From: Massilia violaceinigra
Lineage (GTDB): Bacteria; Pseudomonadota; Gammaproteobacteria; Burkholderiales; Burkholderiaceae_D
Length of the DNA: 64,000 nucleotides
NCBI RefSeq assembly: GCF_002752675.1
Contig: NZ_CP024608.1
Coordinates: 7,254,001 to 7,318,000, forward strand
Direction: 5' to 3'
Positions 1-8,099 of the stretch are shown piece after piece. The position numbers and the translations under genes are program-made. Below the pieces are notes generated by a model. The model saw only the letters and a list, made by a program, of their open reading frames with translations. It had not been told where the DNA came from and ran no database searches. Within the stretch, counting starts at the first letter, position 1, and each line of letters starts with the position of its first letter.

Positions 1-2
1 CG

Positions 3-302
3 ATCGGCATGGGCGCCTGCCTCAACGCGGCCGTGCTGTACACCATGCTGCGCAAGCGCGGTATTTATGTGCCGCAGCCGGGCTGGCTGATGTTCTTCGC
101 CAAGCTGGTCATCGCCGTGACGGTGATGGGCTTGATCGCCTACTACTGCAAGATCCAGTTCGACTGGGCCGGCTTGCAGGCCCGTCCATGGCTGCGCGCC
201 GGCGCCCTGTTCGCCATCGTCGCCGGCAGCGGCATGGCGTATTTCGTGGTGCTGTTCGGGCTGGGATTTCGCTTCAGAGACTTCAAGCGCAGCGGGCGCT
301 GA
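3..302 (+). CDS. murJ: Lipid II flippase MurJ, C-terminal end (partial)
   Basis: The 5' part lies outside the window; the frame is open from base 3 to the TGA at 300-302 and gives the last 99 residues. The segment RKRGIYVPQPGW followed by two hydrophobic helices and a short basic tail (FRDFKRSGR) matches the end of MurJ/MviN, the inner-membrane MOP-superfamily protein that flips lipid II for peptidoglycan synthesis. It ends one base before the stop of the opposite-strand gene at 304, so the two genes converge with no room for a dedicated terminator. Family identity is from remembered similarity to the MurJ C-terminus. Confidence 0.88.
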   Translation: MGMGACLNAAVLYTMLRKRGIYVPQPGWLMFFAKLVIAVTVMGLIAYYCKIQFDWAGLQARPWLRAGALFAIVAGSGMAYFVVLFGLGFRFRDFKRSGR

Positions 303-303
303 A

Positions 304-1164
304 CTACCGCTCGCGCCGGGGCTCGTTGCGGCGGCCCTCGTCACGCTGGCGTTCGTCGCGCCGCCGATCCTCTTCCTCGGCTTCAGCCTTGTCCTTATCC
401 TTGTCCTGATCCTGATCCTGCGCGCTCCGGCCCGCAGGATCTTCCCCGGCTGGCGGCTCCTCCGGTTTTGCCTCGCCGGCCGGTGGCTCAGGCGGGGGCG
501 TAGCCGCGTCCGGCTCCGGCGCTTCGGCAGGCGGCGTGGCCGCGGCCGGCTCCTCGGGCGGCTTCATGGCTCCTTCCGGCGCCGGCGCGGCCGGCGGAAA
601 CAGGGGCGGCGCCTGATTCTGCCCGGGCGCGGCGGGCGGCTCCAGCGGCTGCAGCAGGGTCTGGGACGACAGCGTGAATTTCCAGTCCGACAGCTTGCTC
701 TTGTTTTCCATGTTCAGGAAGCGCGCATCGAAATTGCCGATCTTGAGCGGCGGCGCATCCGACAGGCTGTACACGCCGAGCACACCCTGCTTGTCGCTGA
801 TATACATGATGCCCCACTCGGCCTTGCCGGTGATCGGGTCGACGAAAATCTTGCGCAGGTGGCGGCGCGGATTGGGAAAGCGCGGGTCCTTGAGCAACTC
901 CTGCAAGGAGGGCGGCTGCTGCGGCTGGCCCTGCGGGGTCGCGGCGGCGTAACTGCGCAGCGCGTCGCTGAAGGCGGCGCCGATATCGAGCAGCTCTTCC
1001 TCGGCGGCGGCGCGCTGCATGAGCGAGCCAACCTTGAGGCTGGCCGCGCCGACCAGCCCGATCACGGTGACCAGGATGATCAGCCCCAGATAGGTAAAGC
1101 CGCCGGCGCGCGTCGCGCGCGGCGGCGCCTTACCAGTCGCTATACGGTTTGCCGTTGCGGTCAT
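304..1164 (-). CDS. Minor pseudopilin-like protein with long disordered Pro/charged tail
   Basis: A protein of 286 aa if started at the ATG at 1164; an in-frame GTG at 1179 is the alternative. A prepilin leader precedes GG|FTYLGLIILVTVIGLVGAA, a type II secretion N-methylation segment in which the canonical Glu at +5 is replaced by Gly. Lack of Glu5 is known for the tip pseudopilin GspK, though this protein is otherwise not clearly GspK. A small globular region follows (to about residue 175), with motifs such as DPITGKAEWGIMYIS. The last ~110 residues are Pro/Ala/Glu-rich and end in a strongly charged DQ/DK/RR tract, predicted disordered. It is the last gene of the secretion operon and overlaps the preceding pseudopilin gene by 35 bases. 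Assembly-tip role is inferred. Confidence 0.7.
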   Translation of the reverse strand: MTATANRIATGKAPPRATRAGGFTYLGLIILVTVIGLVGAASLKVGSLMQRAAAEEELLDIGAAFSDALRSYAAATPQGQPQQPPSLQELLKDPRFPNPRRHLRKIFVDPITGKAEWGIMYISDKQGVLGVYSLSDAPPLKIGNFDARFLNMENKSKLSDWKFTLSSQTLLQPLEPPAAPGQNQAPPLFPPAAPAPEGAMKPPEEPAAATPPAEAPEPDAATPPPEPPAGEAKPEEPPAGEDPAGRSAQDQDQDKDKDKAEAEEEDRRRDERQRDEGRRNEPRRER

Positions 1165-1531
1165 TGCCGGGCGCCCCACTCTTGATGCTGTACAGGTTGC
1201 CCTTGGTGGTGTCTTCGGGCGGCACCAGAATCCAGCTGGTGCTGCTGTCGGCCACCGGGTCGACCGGAATCGAGCGCAGGTATTTTTTCTCGACCAGCTG
1301 CTCCAGCGAATCGGGATAGCGCCCGGTGTCGGCGTAAAACTGGTCGATCACCGCGCGTACATTGCGCAGGTTGTCGGCCAAAATGGTGTCCTTGGTGCTG
1401 TCGATGCTCGGAAAAAAGCGCGGCACTGCCAAGGTCAGCAGCAAGGCGATGATGCCCAGCACCACCAGCAGTTCGATCAGGGTGAAGCCGCGCGCTGTGC
1501 GGCCTGGTTTCGCTTGCATCTTGTTCACCAT
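1130..1531 (-). CDS. Type II secretion pseudopilin (GspG-like)
   Basis: A 133-aa protein. After a short basic leader comes RG|FTLIELLVVLGIIALLLTLAVP, a textbook prepilin peptidase site with Glu5 and a hydrophobic N-terminal helix. The globular part has the GspG-type pattern (NLRNVRAVIDQFYADTGRYPDSLEQL, then VDPVADSSTSWILVP). A prepilin peptidase must cut it, but no gspO/pilD is in the window. Its start overlaps the end of the upstream pseudopilin gene by 7 bases, so translation is probably coupled. Major versus minor status cannot be decided by sight; the separate gspG at 9325-9768 is the better candidate for the major pseudopilin. Confidence 0.85.
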   Translation of the reverse strand: MVNKMQAKPGRTARGFTLIELLVVLGIIALLLTLAVPRFFPSIDSTKDTILADNLRNVRAVIDQFYADTGRYPDSLEQLVEKKYLRSIPVDPVADSSTSWILVPPEDTTKGNLYSIKSGAPGNDRNGKPYSDW

Positions 1532-2007
1532 TTGCGGTACGGCACATCATTGAGGCCAACCCGGTCCGAGGTCGAATACACATCGTAGACGTCCTCGCCT
1601 TCGCGCGGGTCGGTGGCCTCGCTGGCGTAGCTGCGCTTGCCCCAGGTCTGGGCACCGCTCAAGTCGCTGTTGGGATTGAAAGGATCGCGCGGCACGCGGC
1701 GCAGGAAAAAGATCTTGGCGCGCTTGGGGCTGCGCATGTCGGACGCGCCTTCGACCAGCTGTTCGAGCGACTTGGGATAGCCGTTGCTGTTGAGGGAGCG
1801 CGCAATGCGCCCTTCGTCGTAGGCACGCTTGTAGGCGTCGATGCCGTGCCGGATTTCGCGCAGCGCGCGGCGCAGTTCCTGCTCCTGCTGGCGTTGCATG
1901 GTCACTTGCGTCACCGGCACCACCAGGGTGCCGAGCAGGGCCAGAATCGCCAGTGTCACCAGCAATTCGATCAGCGTGAAGCCGCGGCCCTGCCCTTGCG
2001 CCATCAT
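1525..2007 (-). CDS. Type II secretion pseudopilin (GspG/PulG-like)
   Basis: A 160-aa protein with RG|FTLIELLVTLAILALLGTLVVP at residues 8-29, including Glu5 after the cleavage Gly. A helical segment (QQEQELRRALREIRHGIDAYKRAYDEG) and the motif RRVPRDPFNP follow, as in pseudopilins whose heads bind calcium or pack on GspG. It begins inside the last codons of the secretin gene (4-base overlap) and runs into the next pseudopilin. Probably a structural subunit of the secretion pseudopilus in the inner membrane and periplasm. Confidence 0.85.
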   Translation of the reverse strand: MMAQGQGRGFTLIELLVTLAILALLGTLVVPVTQVTMQRQQEQELRRALREIRHGIDAYKRAYDEGRIARSLNSNGYPKSLEQLVEGASDMRSPKRAKIFFLRRVPRDPFNPNSDLSGAQTWGKRSYASEATDPREGEDVYDVYSTSDRVGLNDVPYRKW

Positions 2008-3962
2008 TGCTGCGGCACGGGCGTGGTTTCCGGGACCGGGATCGGGGTCACGGCGGCGCCAGGCGCCTCGGGTGCGGCCGGGACCGGCACCGGGACCGGC
2101 ACCGGGACCGGCGCACGGGCTCCCGGCGGCGGCGGCATCACCACCGGCGCACGCGCCGCGCTGTCGGGACGGCGCCGGAAGCTGGTCTCGGTGCCGGCGC
2201 TGAACTCGGAAGCGCTGGCGGGCGGACGCTGCAGGTTGCGGATCAGGTGCGGCGTAATCGACAGTACGATCTCGCTGCGGTCGGCGCCGTCGGCGGTGCG
2301 GCCGAACAGGCGGCCCACGATCGGCAGGTTGCCCAGGCCGGGAATCTTGGTGCCGTTGCTGCGGTCTTCGTTGTTGATCAGGCCCGCCAGCACCTGGTTT
2401 TCGCCATCCTTCAACTGCAGGAGGGTGCTCGCTTCGCGGTTGCCGATGCGGTAGGCGATGTTGCCCGAGGCGGTGGTGACCGCCTCGCCCAGGGAGCTGA
2501 CGGTCAGGCCGACGCGGATGCCGATTTCGTTATTCAGGTAGATGGTCGGTTCCACGTTCAGGGTCAGGCCCACATCGAGATAGGTGATCGATTCCTGCGA
2601 CAAGCCGCCGCCCACGCCGCCCGCTCCCAGGGTGGTGGTGATGTTCGGGATTTTCTCGCCAATGACGATCTTGGCCTTTTCCTTGTTGCGCACGCGGATG
2701 CGCGGATTGGCCAAGGTGTTGGAATCGCCGTCGGTCTTTTTCGCGGTGACCGAGGCCGACAGCGACGACAGGCCGATATCGGCGCGTCCCAGGCCGCGCA
2801 CCGTATCGAGGGTGAGCTGACCGCCGTTGCTGCCGACCAGCGGCGCCAGGGTCACCGAGGTGGGCCAGGCAACGCCCAGTTCCAGCAGGCGGCTGCGCTT
2901 GATCTCCAAAATCTCCACTTCCAGCATCACTTCCGGCTCGGCCACATCCTGCAGCGCCACCAGCTTGGCGGCCAGCTTGATCGCTTCCGGGTTGTCGCGC
3001 ACGATCACGAGGTTGAGCTTTTCATCGATGACCACGTCGCGCGACTTGAGGATGGTCTTGAGCGTGTTGGCGACCACCTTCGCTTCGGCGTTGGCCAGGA
3101 AGAAGGTCTTGACCGTCATCTCCTGATATTCCTTGAGCTTGGAGGCGACGTTCTGGTACACCAGCAGGGTATTGCCGTCCATGACCTGGTAATCCAGCTG
3201 GTTCGACACCATCAGATAGTAGATGGCCGCTTCGACCGTGCTGTTCTTCAGGAAGATCGAGGTCTTCTGGTCGGTCTTGACATCCTTGTCGAAGATGAAG
3301 TTCAGGTTCGAGCGGCGCGCGATCACGTCGAGCACCTGCTTGAGCGGGGCGTCGCGGAACTCGATGCTGATCGGCGTCTTGTAGGCGGCGGCCAGGCCCG
3401 TTTCGGCCACCGGCGCGGCGGTCTTCTCGGCCACCTGCAGCAGCAGCTGGCGCGCCGGCTCGTACTGCGGCCGCTCGATCAGGATCGCGGCGGCGCGCGC
3501 GCGCGCCACTTCGTATTCCTTGCGTTCGAAGGCGGCGCTGGCCTCTTCCATCGCCTTGGTATGACGCTCGTCCATCTCGATCAGGCGCAAGCCGGCGCGG
3601 GCGCGCTCGTTGGCCGGCTCGAACGCCAGCACGCGCTGGTAATCCTGCAGCGCCAGCGCGGCCTTGCCGGCCCCCAGGTTACGTTCGGCCTGGTCGAGCA
3701 GGCGCGTGGCGGCGCGGTCGCGCGCGCGCAGGTAAGCGGCGCGGTAGACCGGGTTTTCGGGCTTGGCGTCGATCGCCTCGCGGTACTTGAGCAGGCTCGC
3801 CTCGACCTGGTCCTTCTCGATCAGCGAGTTGCCCTCGAGGTAGGCGGCCTGCCCGGCGCAGCCGGCCAGCGCCAGCGCCATGAGCGGCAGGGCCGCGCCG
3901 CGCACAAGACGGCTCCAAAGTGGCAAATACAGGCAGCGTGTGCCAATCCGGTGGCTAGCCAT
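2004..3962 (-). CDS. Outer-membrane secretin lipoprotein (GspD/PilQ/MshL-like)
   Basis: A 652-aa protein. The signal peptide ends in a lipobox, LALAG|C, at Cys35. Residues ~40-170 look like TPR-type helical repeats. A short N-domain (ISIEFRDAPLKQVLDVIARRSNLNF, ~198-222) and further N-domains (VIVRDNPEAIKLAAKLVALQD) follow, then the secretin core at ~345-585 (LEVEILEIKRSRLLELGV; GEKIPNITTT; GLINNEDRSN; PGLGNLPIVGRLF). The last ~60 residues are low complexity with a VPVPVPVP run. TPR plus secretin in one lipoprotein resembles secretins of T4P-like and Tad/Msh systems more than classical GspD. It should form the outer-membrane channel of this system. It overlaps the PilP-like gene by one base. 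Confidence 0.9.
   Translation of the reverse strand: MASHRIGTRCLYLPLWSRLVRGAALPLMALALAGCAGQAAYLEGNSLIEKDQVEASLLKYREAIDAKPENPVYRAAYLRARDRAATRLLDQAERNLGAGKAALALQDYQRVLAFEPANERARAGLRLIEMDERHTKAMEEASAAFERKEYEVARARAAAILIERPQYEPARQLLLQVAEKTAAPVAETGLAAAYKTPISIEFRDAPLKQVLDVIARRSNLNFIFDKDVKTDQKTSIFLKNSTVEAAIYYLMVSNQLDYQVMDGNTLLVYQNVASKLKEYQEMTVKTFFLANAEAKVVANTLKTILKSRDVVIDEKLNLVIVRDNPEAIKLAAKLVALQDVAEPEVMLEVEILEIKRSRLLELGVAWPTSVTLAPLVGSNGGQLTLDTVRGLGRADIGLSSLSASVTAKKTDGDSNTLANPRIRVRNKEKAKIVIGEKIPNITTTLGAGGVGGGLSQESITYLDVGLTLNVEPTIYLNNEIGIRVGLTVSSLGEAVTTASGNIAYRIGNREASTLLQLKDGENQVLAGLINNEDRSNGTKIPGLGNLPIVGRLFGRTADGADRSEIVLSITPHLIRNLQRPPASASEFSAGTETSFRRRPDSAARAPVVMPPPPGARAPVPVPVPVPVPAAPEAPGAAVTPIPVPETTPVPQQ
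2081..2112. repeat. 12-bp tandem repeat in secretin gene
   Basis: The unit ggaccggcaccg is repeated about 2.7 times within the 3' end of the secretin gene and encodes the Pro-Val dipeptide run. A 12-bp period keeps the frame, so copy number can vary without breaking the protein. Confidence 0.85.
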
Positions 3963-4501
3963 CAGTCGAAGACTCCAATGTTGAGCTGTTGAACCTGGTT
4001 CAAAGGCAGATAGGTGAGGGTCAGCGTGGGCGGCGCGATAACGTCCACCCGATAGATGCCGTCGATCACCATCTTGTTACGTACGATATAGGTCTTGTCG
4101 CCGCGCGCGAGGAACACTTCCCACGCGCCTTCGCCGACCGCCTTGCCGATATAGACAAACGGCAGCGGCGGCGCACTTGGCGGCGGCGGTGGCGGCGTGT
4201 TGTCGACCGGAGGAGGAGGCGGCGGCGGATTCAGATTCTGGCTGCCGAACACGGTGCTGGCGCCGAAGGCGTCGTCATCGTCGCCGATCAGCGTGTCGCG
4301 CGCGACCAGGCGCAGGATGGCCGGTTCGGCCGGCGCGGCGCTTGCGGCGTTAGCTGCGCTACGGGTGCTGACCACGGACGCCTTGGGCGCGCTGCGTTCG
4401 ACCGCTTCGGTCACGCCGGAATCGGGGCTGTTGTCGCCAAAGACCAGCAGGCCGGCGGCAAGCAGCACGGCCGCGCCCATCGCGAGGTGGCGCGGCGTCA
4501 T
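3962..4501 (-). CDS. PilP/GspC-like periplasmic connector protein
   Basis: A 179-aa protein. One N-terminal membrane segment (HLAMGAAVLLAAGLLVFG) leads into a disordered linker containing two polyproline runs (NPPPPPPPVDN and TPPPPPPSAP, ~residues 92-113). A compact C-terminal domain (PFVYIGKAVGEGAWEVFLARGDKTYIV...) resembles the PilP/GspC homology-region fold that docks on secretin N-domains. It lies between the PilO-like and secretin genes, the position pilP holds in pilMNOPQ operons, and overlaps the upstream gene by 4 bases. Function is inferred from position and domain pattern rather than clear motif identity. Confidence 0.65.
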   Translation of the reverse strand: MTPRHLAMGAAVLLAAGLLVFGDNSPDSGVTEAVERSAPKASVVSTRSAANAASAAPAEPAILRLVARDTLIGDDDDAFGASTVFGSQNLNPPPPPPPVDNTPPPPPPSAPPLPFVYIGKAVGEGAWEVFLARGDKTYIVRNKMVIDGIYRVDVIAPPTLTLTYLPLNQVQQLNIGVFD

Positions 4502-5064
4502 TGCGCCGCTCCCGGCTGGTCGGCCAGATAGAAGGTCATGCGCACGCGCGCTTCCAGCGCCGGCTCGCCGATGCTGTCGCGCTTGAAGCTGATTTCGTCG
4601 AGCGAGGCGAAGGGAATGGCGCGCAGCGACAGCATGGTGAACTTCCAGATGGCGTTGTAGCTGCCCTTGACCGGCAAGGTCACCTGATAGGTATGCAGGC
4701 GCGCATTGCGGTCAAAACCGCCCTTGTAGTCGCCCTGCGAGAGCGACAGGCCGCTCTTGGCGGCGATCCCGAACAGGGTCTTGACCTGCTGCTCGGCATA
4801 GCGCTTCTCGCCCAGGGTGGCGTAGAACAGGGCCAGGTTTTCATTGGCGATCACCGGTGCCGGCTTGTCGACCGGCGCCGGCATGCGCGCCAGCCCCAGC
4901 GCGACGGCGTGGTTCTTCGATTGCAGCGCGGCCTGCGGCAGCAGCCACGCGACTGCAGCGGCGGCGGCGACCAGCAGCACGCAGGCGCCGCACAACAGCG
5001 GCCCGCGCGCCACCACGGCCAGGCGCGCGCGCAGCAGCAGCGCGGAAAAGGCGAGTGCGTTCAT
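4498..5064 (-). CDS. PilO/GspM-like inner-membrane assembly protein
   Basis: A 188-aa protein if started at the ATG at 5064, which overlaps the PilN-like gene by 4 bases; the open frame extends further upstream only as overlap with other genes. One N-terminal transmembrane helix (LLCGACVLLVAAAAAVAWLLP) is followed by a periplasmic domain with a ferredoxin-like pattern (LFYATLGEKRYAEQQVKTLFGIAAKSGL... YQVTLPVKGSYNAIWKF). This matches PilO-type proteins that join PilN and PilP into the inner-membrane alignment subcomplex. Assignment rests on order, size and topology. Confidence 0.65.
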   Translation of the reverse strand: MNALAFSALLLRARLAVVARGPLLCGACVLLVAAAAAVAWLLPQAALQSKNHAVALGLARMPAPVDKPAPVIANENLALFYATLGEKRYAEQQVKTLFGIAAKSGLSLSQGDYKGGFDRNARLHTYQVTLPVKGSYNAIWKFTMLSLRAIPFASLDEISFKRDSIGEPALEARVRMTFYLADQPGAAQ

Positions 5065-5606
5065 GGGGCCACCCATTCGGCTTCGAGCTGGAAGCGGATC
5101 GGCTTGGCCGGGTCTTGCTCGTTGATTTCGTGACGGATCAGGGTAACTCCGGAAAACAGTTCCTCGCGCTTGAGCAGTTCGACGTATTCGATCATGGCGT
5201 CGCTGCTTTTCGCTTCGGCGGTGATTTTCATGGTGCGCTTGCGCGCATCCGGTTCCAGCGCCAGCATGCCGATGGTGGCAGGCGTGGCGGCGCCAATGGC
5301 GTCGTACAGCGCGCGCCACGGCAGGTTCAGTTGCTGCACGGCGGCGTTCACGCCGGCGGCCTGCGCTTCCGAAATGCGCGGTCCGAGGGCGACCGGCGCC
5401 ACCAGCACCGGCACGCGTGCGCGCAGTTGCGCGGCATTGAGTTCGGCGGCCTGGGCGCGCTGCTGCGCCATCAGGCGCCAGCCCAGGGTGGCCGAGGTGG
5501 CGCACAGCGCCAGCGCGAGCACGGCGACGATCCAGGTGGCGGGACCGGCACGGTACAGGGTGCGCTGCAGGCTTGGCGGCGCAAAGTCGATGCGGACCGG
5601 CTTCAT
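5061..5606 (-). CDS. PilN-like inner-membrane assembly protein
   Basis: A 181-aa protein from the ATG at 5606. A short cytoplasmic N-terminus containing IDFAPPSLQRTL is followed by one transmembrane helix (WIVAVLALALCATSATLGW) and a periplasmic domain with a ferredoxin-like pattern. In T4P systems the PilN cytoplasmic N-terminus binds PilM; the IDFAPPS motif resembles the INLLP-type peptide used there. The gene sits directly after the PilM-like gene with a 4-base overlap, which supports the call. Confidence 0.68.
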   Translation of the reverse strand: MKPVRIDFAPPSLQRTLYRAGPATWIVAVLALALCATSATLGWRLMAQQRAQAAELNAAQLRARVPVLVAPVALGPRISEAQAAGVNAAVQQLNLPWRALYDAIGAATPATIGMLALEPDARKRTMKITAEAKSSDAMIEYVELLKREELFSGVTLIRHEINEQDPAKPIRFQLEAEWVAP

Positions 5607-6415
5607 GGACGGCTCCCGGTGGCGGCCAGGCGCGCGCAGTCGGACCAGCCGCTGCCCTGCCCCTGCCCCAACAGATGGCAGGCCAATGGCGCGTGGGTGG
5701 CGCCCTTGCTCCAGGCGGCAGGTGCATGGCCGGACACCGCCACGCGCGCCGGCGCGGCTAGGTTCAGGCGCAGCGCTTCGCGCGCCACGTGGGCGGCCAG
5801 CCAGTCCAGATCGGCGCCTTCGGGCAGCGCGGTGGCGCGTACGGCGCGGATTGCGCCGCCATCGATCATGCCCAGGGTGAGCACGCGCTGCTGCACCAGG
5901 CCATACCAGGCGCCGGCCTTGAGGGCGGCGCGCCACTGGTTGAAGCCGGCGACGAATTGCGGCACCAGTTCGACGATGGGCGCGCGCTGGGCGGCGCACA
6001 CCTGTTCGATCAGCGCCAGCAAGTGGCGCGGCAGCGCGGCGGCCAGGAACGGTTGCGCCGGATCCCAGCCGGCGGACAGCCTCCAGGCGCCGGTCGGTTC
6101 GCCGAACAGGGTCTGGAAGCGCAGCGCGGCGGCCGCTTCCAGATCGGCCAGGCGCGCGCTTCCCGCGGGCGGCGCGACCTGCCAGATGCGTACCAGTTCA
6201 TCGGCCAGCACGATGCTCACGGGCCAGTTGGCGCAGCCGCCATCGAGCAGGAGCTGGCGCAGGGCCACGCCGATCGCCTCGGGGTGGCTGCCGCCTTCGA
6301 AAGCGACTTCGCCCACCAGTTCGGGCGCGGCGCCGCCCCAGCGGCTGGTCTTGAGGAGCGCGAGCGCGCCGGGCGCCACGCCGACCCGCAGCGATTGTCC
6401 GAAACGTCTACGCAT
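5603..6415 (-). CDS. PilM/GspL-like cytoplasmic actin-fold protein
   Basis: A 270-aa protein with no membrane segment. The N-terminus (LRVGVAPGALALLKTSRW) and the central VSIVLADELVRIWQVAPP fit the actin-like ATPase fold shared by PilM and the cytoplasmic domain of GspL. The classical nucleotide-binding signatures are weak. It lies between gspE and the PilN-like gene and overlaps both, so it probably couples the ATPase to the PilN/PilO platform. At 270 aa it is shorter than most PilM proteins (~350 aa). Confidence 0.6.
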   Translation of the reverse strand: MRRRFGQSLRVGVAPGALALLKTSRWGGAAPELVGEVAFEGGSHPEAIGVALRQLLLDGGCANWPVSIVLADELVRIWQVAPPAGSARLADLEAAAALRFQTLFGEPTGAWRLSAGWDPAQPFLAAALPRHLLALIEQVCAAQRAPIVELVPQFVAGFNQWRAALKAGAWYGLVQQRVLTLGMIDGGAIRAVRATALPEGADLDWLAAHVAREALRLNLAAPARVAVSGHAPAAWSKGATHAPLACHLLGQGQGSGWSDCARLAATGSRP

Positions 6416-8099
6416 GCAGGGTCACCCGTTTGATCTCGCCGAGGGTGGTGGCGCCGCGCTTGACCAGGTCGAGCGCCGCCAGGCGCAGGCTGCGGGTGCC
6501 GTTGGCGTGGGCCGCGGCCTTGATCTGGCGGATCGGGCGCTTGTCGACGATCAGTTCGCGGATTTCGTCGTTCAGGGTGAGGATTTCGGCGATCGAGCGC
6601 CGTCCCTTGTAGCCGGTGCCGCGGCAGTCGCCGCAGCCCTTGCCCTGCATGAAAAGGTAGTCTTGCACGTCCTTGCGTTCCAGGTTGACCGCGTCGAGGT
6701 CGGCGTCGCTCGGGGTGAACTGCTCGGCGCAATGCGGGCAGTTCATGCGCACCAGGCGCTGGGCCCAGATGCCGTTGAGCGCCGACACGAAGGCGTAGGG
6801 GTCGATGCCCATGTGGGTAAAGCGGCCGAACACGTCGAACACGTTGTTGGCGTGGACGGTGGTGAGCACCAGGTGGCCGGTGAGGGCCGACTGCACCGCG
6901 ATTTCGGCGGTTTCGCGGTCGCGGATTTCGCCGACCATGATCTTGTCGGGGTCGTGGCGCAGGATCGAGCGCAAGCCCTTGGCGAAGGTCAGGCCTTTCT
7001 TTTCGTTGACCGGGATTTGCAGAATGCCGGGCAGCTGGTATTCGACCGGGTCTTCGATGGTGATGATCTTTTCGCGCCCGTTGTGGATTTCGGTCAGGGC
7101 CGCGTACAGGGTGGTGGTCTTGCCCGAGCCGGTCGGCCCGGTCACCAGCAGCATGCCGTAGGCTTCCTGCGCCAGCATGCGCAAGGACACCAGCGACGGC
7201 GCGTCGAAGCCGAGCGCTTCGAGCGTGAGCGCGCCGTAGGCTTCGATCATGGCGCGCTTGTCGAGAATCCGGATGACCGCGTCCTCGCCGTGAATGCTGG
7301 GCATGATGGAGACGCGCAAGTCGATTTCGCGCCCGCCCGATTCGACCCGGAAGCTGCCGTCCTGCGGTACGCGGCGCTCGGCGATATCGAGTTCGGCCAG
7401 CACCTTCAGGCGCGAGATGATGTGCTCCGCCACTTCGATGCCGTTGACCGAGGTGGCGTGATCGAGCACGCCGTCGACCCGGTACTTGACGGCCAGGCCG
7501 CTGGCGGTGCTCTCGAGATGGATGTCGGAGGCGCCGGCCTTGAGCGCGTCGTACAGGGTCGAGTTGACCAGCTTGACGGCGGGACTGGCCGCTTCCGAGA
7601 CCGAGGCGAACGACAGCACGGCGGCGGTCTTGCCGTCGCGCCGGGCGTCGCCCACGTTGGCCACCAGGGTATCGACCGCGCGCGCGGACTCCTCCTGCTT
7701 GGACAGGTAAGCCTGGATATCCGATTGCAGCGCCAGGCGCAGGTGCAGCGGCGCGCCCGGGGTGGCGCGCGCGCAGGTGGTGAGCCAGGTTTGCAGGTCG
7801 ACGTCGAACGGGTCGGCGATCACGCCAAGAACCTGGCCGCCCGGCGCGCGCAGCAGCACGCAGTGGCGCGCCAGGGCCTGGGCCAGCGGCAGCAGGTCGA
7901 AGGCGGTGGCGCAGCTGAGCATTTCGGCCGTTTCCATCACCGTCAGGCCGAACGGTTCGGCCAGCGCCTGGACGATCTGGCGCGCATCGAGCCCGCTGAC
8001 CGCTTCCAGTTCGGCCACCAGCGGACGCTGCGACTGCAGGCTCTGGGCGCGGGCGCGCGCCAGCAGGGCCGGCTCGAGCATGACGGCAGAAGTACTCAA
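6408..8099 (-). CDS. gspE: Secretion ATPase GspE/PilB family
   Basis: A 563-aa hexameric assembly ATPase. An N-terminal N1E/MshEN-like domain (to ~residue 130) precedes the motor domain. Visible motifs: Walker A GPTGSGKTT at 321-329, Asp box IEDPVEY at 348-354, Walker B DKIMVGEIRDRE at ~385-396, and His box TGHLVLTTVHAN at ~407-418. A tetracysteine zinc motif (CPHC at 454-457, CGDC at 489-492) is typical of GspE/PilB and absent from retraction ATPases such as PilT. It should power pseudopilus extension from the cytoplasmic face. It overlaps gspF and the PilM-like gene. Confidence 0.95.
   Translation of the reverse strand: MSTSAVMLEPALLARARAQSLQSQRPLVAELEAVSGLDARQIVQALAEPFGLTVMETAEMLSCATAFDLLPLAQALARHCVLLRAPGGQVLGVIADPFDVDLQTWLTTCARATPGAPLHLRLALQSDIQAYLSKQEESARAVDTLVANVGDARRDGKTAAVLSFASVSEAASPAVKLVNSTLYDALKAGASDIHLESTASGLAVKYRVDGVLDHATSVNGIEVAEHIISRLKVLAELDIAERRVPQDGSFRVESGGREIDLRVSIMPSIHGEDAVIRILDKRAMIEAYGALTLEALGFDAPSLVSLRMLAQEAYGMLLVTGPTGSGKTTTLYAALTEIHNGREKIITIEDPVEYQLPGILQIPVNEKKGLTFAKGLRSILRHDPDKIMVGEIRDRETAEIAVQSALTGHLVLTTVHANNVFDVFGRFTHMGIDPYAFVSALNGIWAQRLVRMNCPHCAEQFTPSDADLDAVNLERKDVQDYLFMQGKGCGDCRGTGYKGRRSIAEILTLNDEIRELIVDKRPIRQIKAAAHANGTRSLRLAALDLVKRGATTLGEIKRVTLHA

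Noticed and set aside
2007..3992. Plus-strand open frame of 661 codons
   Set aside because: Antisense to the secretin gene, His/Gln/Asp-rich nonsense with no domain.
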